DNA from: Aureimonas sp. AU12
GTDB taxonomy: Bacteria; Pseudomonadota; Alphaproteobacteria; Rhizobiales; Rhizobiaceae
Reading direction: 5' to 3'
DNA length: 64,000 nt
Assembly (NCBI RefSeq): GCF_001463705.1
Contig: NZ_BBWH01000036.1
Span: 1-64,000, forward strand
The translations under genes were made by a program, and so were the position numbers. The notes under the pieces are model-generated. The model made no database searches. It was not told the DNA's origin and saw only the letters and a program-made list of their open reading frames with translations. Numbering within the stretch: position 1 is the first letter of the stretch; each line of letters opens with the position of its first letter. Positions 48,175 through 55,187 of the stretch are shown here, one piece after another.

Positions 48175-49655
48175 TCGGCCGGCACCGGCTGGAGGGGCGG
48201 CATCTCGATCGCGGAAGCCTCGAACTCAGGCGTCTCGGCGATGGGCATCTCGGCGAAGGACGCGTTGAACTCGGGCAGCAGAAGCGCCGGCTCGGGCAGC
48301 AACGCCGGAGCCTCCATCCCGATGCCGGCGGCCGCCGGAACCTCCATCCCGACGCCGGCGGCCGCCGGAACCTCCATCCCGACGCTGGCGGCCGCCGGGC
48401 CGGCGAAGACGGCGCAATACTGGCGCGCCATCTCGGCGGCCGAGATCACCGGCGGGATGCCGGCGCGCAGGATTGCGGCATTGGCGGGATCGGCGGCTGT
48501 GCGCATCGCGCGCAGGAAGTCGGCGGCGTCGCCCAGCCGGAAATGCAGGCCGGACACCCCGTCCGGCACCTTCTCGGCCATGCCGCCGATGCCCGTGCAG
48601 ATGACCGGGGCGCCGGCGCCGTAGGCCTCCTGGATCACGACGGGAGAATTTTCCCACCATTTGGAGGGGATCACCACGTAGTCGCACTCGCTCATCAGGC
48701 GGTGGACCGAGTTGTTGTTGTAGGCACCGGCATAGGTGAGGAAGGCATGGGCCTTGAGGCTGGCCTCGAAGCGCTCGGTGAACTCCTTGGTCTGGCCGAT
48801 CAGGTTGCCGTGGATGCGCAGGCGCACGCGCTTGGCCAGCGCCTTGTCCTCGGCGATCAGCTCGGCGGCGTCGAGCAGCACGTCGACGCCCTTGAACGGG
48901 TTGATCTGGCCGAAGAAGCCGAAGGTCCAGCTCGCGTCGGTCTTCGGCGGGCGTGGGGCGTGGCCACTGGGCGCCAAGAGGCCATTCTCGACGACGCTCA
49001 TGCGGGCGGGGTCGAGGCCCCAGTCGGTGAAGCGCCCCGCAAGGAAGCGGCTCGGCGAGACGAAGCCGTCGAAATCGCCGAAGGCGTCGAGCATCGTCTC
49101 ACGGCGCATCGCGAACTGGGTGCGCAGGTGCTCGGGAAAGCAGGTGGCGCAGCTCTCGTTCGAGGCGCCCTCGCACAGGATCTGCGCCTGGCGCGTGATC
49201 ATCTGCCCGTGGTTCTGGCAGATCGCCAGGAACTCGTGGATCGTCAGGAAGGAGCGCATGCCCGGCAGCGCCTTGACGGCGCGCAGCGCATTCAGCCCAA
49301 GATTGAAGAAGTGGTGGAAGTTGGAGAGCCCGACGCCCTCGCGCTTGAGGATCGCCACCAGCTGCTCGGCGACGCCCGCGGGCGCCAGATGATAGAAGTG
49401 ATCGTAGCGCTCGCCCTCGTAGATCACCGCGAATTCGTGCTCGTCGGCAAAGGCCAGCCGGCCGCGGTCAGCGGCGTTGCAGGCGCCGATATAGATGGCG
49501 TCGACGCCGATCTGACGCAGGCCCCGGAACAGCGCATAGGCGGAGATCTCGGCGCCGCCCTTCGAGAGCGAGGGATGGCTGTGCGAGATGACGGCGATCT
49601 TCGGCAGGATCGCGCCGGACAGGGCCTCTGCGGAAAAGCCGGTTTCGAAGATCAC
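48171..49655 (-). CDS. GT4-family glycosyltransferase with repeat tail
   Basis: The 494-aa product starts at GTG 49655, which overlaps the stop of the 696-aa gene (GTGA) and follows a strong GGGAGGGAGG site. The core, IAVISHSHPSLSKGGAEISA to VIPSKWWENSPVVIQEAYGA, is a GT4 enzyme close to the T1SS-linked one (33077-34351); both share C-x7-C-x2-C (here LCEGASNESCATCFPEH). After residue ~420 the protein changes to a tail with three 10-residue repeats (VGMEVPAAAG) and a Glu/Pro-rich end. The tail is unlike other GT4 enzymes and may mediate binding. Confidence 0.9.
   Translation of the reverse strand: MIFETGFSAEALSGAILPKIAVISHSHPSLSKGGAEISAYALFRGLRQIGVDAIYIGACNAADRGRLAFADEHEFAVIYEGERYDHFYHLAPAGVAEQLVAILKREGVGLSNFHHFFNLGLNALRAVKALPGMRSFLTIHEFLAICQNHGQMITRQAQILCEGASNESCATCFPEHLRTQFAMRRETMLDAFGDFDGFVSPSRFLAGRFTDWGLDPARMSVVENGLLAPSGHAPRPPKTDASWTFGFFGQINPFKGVDVLLDAAELIAEDKALAKRVRLRIHGNLIGQTKEFTERFEASLKAHAFLTYAGAYNNNSVHRLMSECDYVVIPSKWWENSPVVIQEAYGAGAPVICTGIGGMAEKVPDGVSGLHFRLGDAADFLRAMRTAADPANAAILRAGIPPVISAAEMARQYCAVFAGPAAASVGMEVPAAAGVGMEVPAAAGIGMEAPALLPEPALLLPEFNASFAEMPIAETPEFEASAIEMPPLQPVPAE
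48311..48397. repeat. Three 30-bp in-frame repeats in the glycosyltransferase tail
   Basis: CCTCCATCCCGACGCCGGCG followed by GCCGCCGGAA recurs at 48311, 48341 and 48371, with 1-2 changes, the last unit cut short. Each 30-bp unit encodes ten residues (VGMEVPAAAG type), so copy number can change without a frameshift. Confidence 0.92.
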
Positions 49656-51742
49656 GACGGCCTCCCTCCCCGTCCCGCCAGGAGATCGGCGTCGATCATG
49701 TCGGCGAGACGCGAGGGCACGGCGCGCTCGATCCGCATGGCGCAGGCTCTCAGCACGCGGTCGCGGCCGGGGGCGGACGGCAGGCCGTTGTCGTTGAAGA
49801 GGCCGCGCGTCAGCGGCGGCGTCGCGGCAGTGAAGGCGAGGAACGCCGCCGTGCTCCAGCCGAAGCACGCCGCGCCGAGCGCCCCGTCGACGCGGTCGGG
49901 ATGGCCGGCATCGTCGAGGATCTCGAAGCGCTCGATCCCGTGGCCCCGGCGCGCGACGCTCAAAGCCGCCTCGCGCCAGCCGCGCGCGTTGAGGACGACG
50001 CCGCGTCCGACATGGACGAAGCGCTCCGCGCCGAGGCGCGCGAGAAGGGCCGGGAGTTCGGCCAGCACGTCGCCGGGGTGATGGGCGGCAAAGAGCGACA
50101 GCGGCGCGTCGGTGCCGGCCCGCAGCTCCTCGAAGCGCAGCAGCGCCTCGGCCCGCCCCCGGCCCTGATCGGCGACGACCGCGACGCCCGTTCCTGGCCC
50201 GAGATCGGGAAGGTGGCGGGCGATGCGATCGAAGACGAGGTTGATATTGCCGGGCTCGGCCGGCAGCCGCAGCACCACAAGCTGCTTCGCCGGCGCCTCG
50301 CGAAGGGCCGCGGGCTCGCGCGAGGCACCGGCGAGGTTGCGGCGGATCGCGGCGAGGAAGGCGTCGTAGAAGGGCTCGAAGCGCAACGACGGATAGAGCC
50401 GCAGCACCTCGTCGCTGTCGGCGACGGGATCGAGACGGCGCAGGACCTTCGGCTCGACGCGCTGCACGGCGCTCGTGCCGTCGTCGTGGACGATGCGTAG
50501 CAGCGGCGCGCCGGCGGCATTGGCCGGCAGGCCGCCGCGCAGGACGGCGGCAAAGCCGGCGCGCGCCGTCACCCCGCCACCGCCGCCGAAGACGGAGGCG
50601 AGGTCCGGTCGCGCCCGGAACGAGGTGGCAGCCTCGTCGGCGACGAGGACGCAGTCGCCGATCTTCATGTGGAAGGTCTCGACGCGCTTGGCCGGACTCA
50701 CCGCCCAGCCCTCCGCGAGGCATCCGAAGCCCGGCACCATCAGCAGCCGGTCGATGCCGCCCTCGGCCGCGATGCCGGCGGCGGCGGCGTTGCCTGCGAT
50801 CCAGTTGGAGCCGGATTGCAGCACCGAGGCGAGCGCGTCGGCATGGCCGCCGACCGCCACGGGCTGGGCCTGCGCGAAGGCGGCGAGGAACGCGTCGGCC
50901 CGCAGCAGCCGCGTGAAGGCGCCGTAGCGCAGGTGGAACTCGGCGGCACGCCCGAGATAGACGAACCCGTCGCGCATCACCGGCGGCGGGGTCCAGCCGG
51001 TGTCGAGAAGGCCGACGACGCCGACGCAGGTCGAGTTGAGGTCGGGGCGCTCGTACTGCATCACCGCACCGCCGGCCGGCAGCTTCTCGCGGTCCACGAT
51101 GACGGCCGAGAATTCGGGATCGACGCCCCGCTTGATCCAGCCCACGAACCAAAGCTGCCCCTCAGTGGACGGATAGACCGCGTCGATCTGGCCGACATCG
51201 TTGTCCGAGAGCGGACGCAGCGCCCGCTCTCGGAGCGCCTCGGCCTCGCTGCGCAGCCCCGCGAGGCGCGCCAGCAGCCGGTCGCCCTTCGTGGAGGCTT
51301 CGACGGGCGGGAAGAGGCCGGCGAGAACGGCGCTCTCCCAGGCCTCGACGAGATCGCAGACGGCCGGGTCGCGCCCGGTCGGCGGGCGCAGGCGCGTCGG
51401 CGTGCCGGCGATGCGCACGGAGACCGGCAGCCGGCTGCGGTGAGGTCCGAGCCGGGCCAGCCGGGCGAAGATCTCCGGGCCGAAGCGGAAGCCGGCGCAC
51501 GTCTCGAAGCCGAGCTGGCGGTCGACCGCCGCATGGGGATACGCGGTCTCGGCGATGGCGAGCGCGGCGTCGCCCACCACGAGTTCGAGCTCCGTCGCGG
51601 CGGCGGGCGCGTCGATCGCCAGCGCCCAGCCCTCGATGCCGCCGAGCGGATCGAAGCGCTCCACGCGGCCACACCACCGGCCCATCGCGAGCTCGGTCAG
51701 GTCCGGCGCGGCATAGTCGCTGGGGGAGAGGACGTGCAGCAT
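49652..51742 (-). CDS. Large GW-module protein of unknown function (696 aa)
   Basis: I do not recognise a family for the whole protein. It appears to contain three GW-type modules: residues ~20-95 (GRVERFDPLGGIEGWALAID to GFETCAGFRFGPEIF), ~185-240 (STEGQLWFVGWIKRGVDPEF), and ~340-430 (GCLAEGWAVSPAKRVETFHM to ARAGFAAVLRG). Residues ~490-660 look like a degenerate nucleotide-binding or glycosyltransferase-like domain (VVVLRLPAEPGNINLVFDRI onward, read loosely). It has no signal peptide or membrane segment. The stop overlaps the glycosyltransferase GTG, suggesting the pair works together. Confidence 0.8.
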   Translation of the reverse strand: MLHVLSPSDYAAPDLTELAMGRWCGRVERFDPLGGIEGWALAIDAPAAATELELVVGDAALAIAETAYPHAAVDRQLGFETCAGFRFGPEIFARLARLGPHRSRLPVSVRIAGTPTRLRPPTGRDPAVCDLVEAWESAVLAGLFPPVEASTKGDRLLARLAGLRSEAEALRERALRPLSDNDVGQIDAVYPSTEGQLWFVGWIKRGVDPEFSAVIVDREKLPAGGAVMQYERPDLNSTCVGVVGLLDTGWTPPPVMRDGFVYLGRAAEFHLRYGAFTRLLRADAFLAAFAQAQPVAVGGHADALASVLQSGSNWIAGNAAAAGIAAEGGIDRLLMVPGFGCLAEGWAVSPAKRVETFHMKIGDCVLVADEAATSFRARPDLASVFGGGGGVTARAGFAAVLRGGLPANAAGAPLLRIVHDDGTSAVQRVEPKVLRRLDPVADSDEVLRLYPSLRFEPFYDAFLAAIRRNLAGASREPAALREAPAKQLVVLRLPAEPGNINLVFDRIARHLPDLGPGTGVAVVADQGRGRAEALLRFEELRAGTDAPLSLFAAHHPGDVLAELPALLARLGAERFVHVGRGVVLNARGWREAALSVARRGHGIERFEILDDAGHPDRVDGALGAACFGWSTAAFLAFTAATPPLTRGLFNDNGLPSAPGRDRVLRACAMRIERAVPSRLADMIDADLLAGRGGRPS

Positions 51743-51825
51743 GACGGTCTTTCAACCGGACGGAGACGCCCGGTAGCGGCCTCCGCGCGCGACGCGCCGG
51801 AGCCGGGGCGGTCTCGCGGGGCCGG

Positions 51826-52662
51826 TCAGGACAAAGCGGGCTCGGCGAACATGATCGTCAGCGTGCCGCCGTCGGCCATCGCCAATTCGGCGGTGGCGCG
51901 GGCGTCGAGCATCACGAGGTTGTCCCCTGCCAACGGATAGTCGACGAAGGGCGCCGAACGGGCCGCGTCCGACGCGCCCTCGTCGACATGCGAGCCTTCG
52001 AGCACCCGCAGCGTGGCGCGGTCGCGGGTGTGGAGCGCGATCACGGGCGCGCCGTCGCCCTTGGCGGCGATGCGGGCGATCTCGGCGGCGAACTCGATCG
52101 GCGAGCGCACGAGCGTCGCGCCGAGGCGCGCGTCGGTTCCGAGATAGGACTCGAGCAAGGCGGCGGCGACCGCGGCGGGCTGGTCGGTCACGACGGCCTC
52201 GTCGCCGGCATTGCGCCGCACGAGACCACGCTCGTAGACGCCGAAGGACCAGAGGATGCGCAGGAAGTCGAAATCGCCCTGCCCGATGCGGCCGTGCTTC
52301 AGCGCCCATTTGAGCGCCGCCAGCCGCTCGCGGACATCGGAGCGCGACAGGCCGGCGACGGGAGCCGCGCCGGTGGTGACGAAGGCGCCGCCCTGCACGA
52401 TCATGGCGTCGCTGCCCTCCAGCTTCAGGACCACCGAGCCGACCTGGTCGGAGGGAACCGAGATGGGAAAGCTGAAGCCCAGGTGCCCGTCGCCGATGCC
52501 GGCATCGGCGAGATCGCCGCGGAACGTATCGACCTTGCCGGCGCCGACGCAGAGATCGCCCCGGAAGGCCAGCAGCGTGCGATCGCGGATCCGGCCATCC
52601 TCGGTGTAGATCCATCCCTGAATGAGATCTGCAGTGACGAACTCGATGCTTCCGCGGATCAT
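51826..52662 (-). CDS. GW/GDG-module protein of unknown function (278 aa), first gene of the operon
   Basis: A paralogue of the 279-aa protein at 47335-48174. Both start MIRG, and both have GWI at residues ~16-18 and FR-DLADAG-GDG-GF-FP at residues ~47-65. The middle is helical (RSDVRERLAALKWALKHGRI), and the end is beta-rich with EGSHVDEGASDAARSAPFVD and LDARATAELAMADGGTLTIM, matching EGSHLRDQPLE in the sister protein. Function unknown. It is the first gene after an AT-rich promoter region, 83 bp ahead of the 696-aa gene. Confidence 0.85.
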   Translation of the reverse strand: MIRGSIEFVTADLIQGWIYTEDGRIRDRTLLAFRGDLCVGAGKVDTFRGDLADAGIGDGHLGFSFPISVPSDQVGSVVLKLEGSDAMIVQGGAFVTTGAAPVAGLSRSDVRERLAALKWALKHGRIGQGDFDFLRILWSFGVYERGLVRRNAGDEAVVTDQPAAVAAALLESYLGTDARLGATLVRSPIEFAAEIARIAAKGDGAPVIALHTRDRATLRVLEGSHVDEGASDAARSAPFVDYPLAGDNLVMLDARATAELAMADGGTLTIMFAEPALS

Positions 52663-53009
52663 GCGCGTCGGTTCCTTCCAACGATTTATAACTGTAGAAT
52701 ATGTTTAATATCTTACATAACTGTATACGGCGGGCCGCATGGGTGGATCTGTTTCGAAGCTCCCGACGCCGTGGCGGCACGGCGATCCGCCAGCGGCTGA
52801 AGGCCCTTGGGTCGGCGGCCGCAGGATCGCGCACCTTTCTTCGACTTGATGCCGTTCCAGCAACGCCTCGTTAATGTTGACACAACCTGAAGTGCTTCAG
52901 GGCACGCCTTAAGTCGTCGTTTGCCTCGATCACTCGATTATGTCTCATTAACTTGCAATCCCCCCTTGAACATCGTGTCCTGCACCTGACGAAAACTCTG
53001 GAGCAGCCC
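52663..53009. promoter_or_regulatory. AT-rich divergent control region of the surface island
   Basis: This is the only strongly AT-rich spot in the island (52683-52726), just upstream of the minus-strand operon. It holds two direct copies of ATAACTGTA (52688-52696 and 52717-52725), starting 29 bp apart, close to three helical turns, as expected for a pair of activator or repressor sites. Nearer the plus-strand gene there are CTCGTTAATGTTGACACAAC and CATTAACTTGC, possible promoter or TTAA-type elements. No gene is seen in it. Confidence 0.55.
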
Positions 53010-53873
53010 GTGATCGCAGCCGAACGCAAGGTCATTCTGAAGGTGGAACGGGGTCTCTCGATCCTGCGCTACCGCACCGACGCCGCGTTCGCCCTGTCCG
53101 GGGCCGCCGCGCCGCAGGTCGTGGTGGCTGGCGCCTCGCCCGGCATCTCCCTCGTCTGCGCCCCCGGCGAGCCCTTCGGCGAACTCCCCGCTCCCGGTCG
53201 CACGCTCATCGCCGTGGCGGAGGCCGACGGCGTCCTCGAGATCCTTGTGCGGGCCGCGGGCCCCGGCGGCAGCCTCGCTGCCGAGCTCGAACTGACCCAT
53301 CTCCAGGCCGCAGCCCCCGCATTGCCGATCGAGACCCCGCTGCGGCCCGACCTGCCGCCCGGCGGCGCCGAGTTCGTGATCCGCGCCCATGTCTCGCTGC
53401 GCGGCGACGTGGCCGCGCCGCGCGGCCACTGGATCTGCGGGCCCGACGCACCCGGCCGCATCGAGGGCATCGAGATGCGCGGCGTCGCCGCCGACCTGCC
53501 GCTCGAATATCAGGTGGCGACCGCCGGCCGCGCCGCCGGCTGGTCGCCCTGGACCCCCGCGGGAACCTATGCGGGATCGCGCGGCAAGGCGCTGCCGCTG
53601 ATCGGCCTGCGCGTTCGCCTGACCGATGGCGCGGCCCCCGATCTGGTGCTGCGCGGCGACGGCGTGTTCCTCGGCTCGGCCGTCGTCACGCAGCGCGGCC
53701 GCGAGATCGAGCTCGTCGGCGCCTCGCCGCTCGATCCGCTCGTCGGCATCCGCCTCGACTTCGCCTCCGTTGCCAGCGCCCCGGCGCCGCGCATCGACAC
53801 GGCGCCCGCGCGCCAGCCGAGCCGCCTGCGCGTCTTCCGGCGCACCGCGCCCCGCGAAGCCGAGGCCGCCTGA
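53010..53873 (+). CDS. Unknown protein with a ChW-like hydrophobic-W motif (287 aa)
   Basis: I do not recognise a family for the whole. I chose the GTG at 53010 (GGAG 7 nt upstream); the frame is open from a TTG at 52953, giving 306 aa. Residues ~25-105 are beta-rich. Around residues ~160-210 is LEYQVATAGRAAGWSPWTPA followed by GTYAGSRGKALPLIGLRVRL, which resembles the Clostridial hydrophobic W (ChW) repeat pattern of Tyr, Gly-Trp, Ala-Gly-Ser/Thr-x-Gly and Leu-x-Leu. It has no signal peptide. It lies 75 bp before the RTX-type gene and may serve its secretion or surface attachment. Confidence 0.75.
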   Translation: MIAAERKVILKVERGLSILRYRTDAAFALSGAAAPQVVVAGASPGISLVCAPGEPFGELPAPGRTLIAVAEADGVLEILVRAAGPGGSLAAELELTHLQAAAPALPIETPLRPDLPPGGAEFVIRAHVSLRGDVAAPRGHWICGPDAPGRIEGIEMRGVAADLPLEYQVATAGRAAGWSPWTPAGTYAGSRGKALPLIGLRVRLTDGAAPDLVLRGDGVFLGSAVVTQRGREIELVGASPLDPLVGIRLDFASVASAPAPRIDTAPARQPSRLRVFRRTAPREAEAA

Positions 53874-53948
53874 CCACCCGCCCCGCCCATGGTTCGCATG
53901 TCGAAAGGGCACCGGCGCTGACGTCGGTTCCGGCCCCGGGGCGCGAGC

Positions 53949-55079
53949 ATGGCTGAGATCTACACCAGCTCGGAAGTCGCAACCCTCGGACGCCTGTCGC
54001 AGGAGGCCAGCGACCACATCAACCGCGTGCTCGCCGATCTCGGCCTCTCCGGCACCTCCGCCGTGACCGTCCAGTCCAGCGATGCATCGTCCGTCACCGC
54101 CGACGCGGGCGACCACATCGTCGTGGCCTCGACCGGCGGCGGTCCTGTCAGCGTCGACGACGGCGGCCAGTCGGTGGCCGTCATCCTCGCCGATAGCGGT
54201 TCGGTGACGCTGGTCGGCTCCGGCAACGACACGGTCTTCGCCAGCACCGGCGGCAACACGATCGTGGCGGGTGCGAGTGACGCCACGATCCACGGCGGCG
54301 CAGGCGCCGACAGCCTCTCGGGCGGCACCGCGGGCGGCAACCACGCGCTCTTCGCCTCGGGCGGGCACGACACGCTGGGCGGGGGCCTCGGCATGGACAC
54401 GCTCTGGGGCAGCGAGCAGGGCGCCTCGCTTCTCGTCGGCGGCAGCAACGGGCACACCGCCCTCCATTCGGGCGGGGCCGGCGACACGATCCAGTCCTCT
54501 GGCGGGCTCGACACGATCTACGGCGGCAACGCCACGATCTTCGCCTCCGGCCATTCCACGACGATCCACACCGACGGCGACGTGGTGCGCACGGCGGGCG
54601 ACCACAACCTCATCGACGGCTCGGCCTCGACCCACGCCTCGCAGGTCGACAGCTTCGGCAGCTTCACCACCATTCTCGGCGGCGCCGGCAACGACACGAT
54701 CATGCTGCACGACGCCCCGCACGGCGCCAACGCCGTGTTCGCGGGCGCCGGCAACGATTCGCTCACCGGCTCGCTCGGCGGCCACGACACGCTGTCGGGC
54801 GGCGCGGGCGACGACTACTTCCTCTCCTACGGCCTCACCGACAGCGTGGTGGGCGGCGACGGCTCGGATTATTTCGCGGTCCTCCACCACGGCACGGGCT
54901 GGGACACGCTCGATGGCGGCGCCGGCAACGACACTGCCTATTTCGAGGATCGCTCCTATGCCGACGCCCATGTCACCCATTCCGGCGCGACGACGCTCGT
55001 CACCTTCGACGACGGCTACCGCGCCTCGCTGACCGGCATCGAGTCGCTGCATTTCCGCGACACCGTGCTGTCGAGCTGA
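53949..55079 (+). CDS. RTX-type calcium-binding repeat protein, predicted T1SS substrate
   Basis: The 376-aa acidic product has no N-terminal signal peptide. From residue ~75 it carries many Gly-rich nonamer-like repeats, some canonical (GGAGNDTIMLHD, GAGNDSLTG, GGAGDDYFLS, GGDGSDYFAV, GGAGNDTAYF), others degenerate (GGNTIVAG, GSGNDTVFAS). The first 40 residues form a helix (TLGRLSQEASDHINRVLADL) not known from RTX toxins. The C-terminal ~40 residues (FDDGYRASLTGIESLHFRDT) suit a T1SS signal. The T1SS genes are 16 kb away in the same window. A surface or biofilm role is more likely than a toxin, as no catalytic domain is seen. Confidence 0.9.
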   Translation: MAEIYTSSEVATLGRLSQEASDHINRVLADLGLSGTSAVTVQSSDASSVTADAGDHIVVASTGGGPVSVDDGGQSVAVILADSGSVTLVGSGNDTVFASTGGNTIVAGASDATIHGGAGADSLSGGTAGGNHALFASGGHDTLGGGLGMDTLWGSEQGASLLVGGSNGHTALHSGGAGDTIQSSGGLDTIYGGNATIFASGHSTTIHTDGDVVRTAGDHNLIDGSASTHASQVDSFGSFTTILGGAGNDTIMLHDAPHGANAVFAGAGNDSLTGSLGGHDTLSGGAGDDYFLSYGLTDSVVGGDGSDYFAVLHHGTGWDTLDGGAGNDTAYFEDRSYADAHVTHSGATTLVTFDDGYRASLTGIESLHFRDTVLSS

Positions 55080-55187
55080 GAGATCGGGCACGTGGGCGCT
55101 TCGTGAGCCCCGTTTAACGATTTGCCGTCATGCTGGGGGCGAACCCGGCGCCCGGCTCATCGCGCGCGCCGCCCGGACACTGCCGCG

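Noticed and set aside
48311-48397. Three 30-bp units as a CRISPR array
   Set aside because: No spacers; the repeats are in frame within a glycosyltransferase gene and no cas gene is near.
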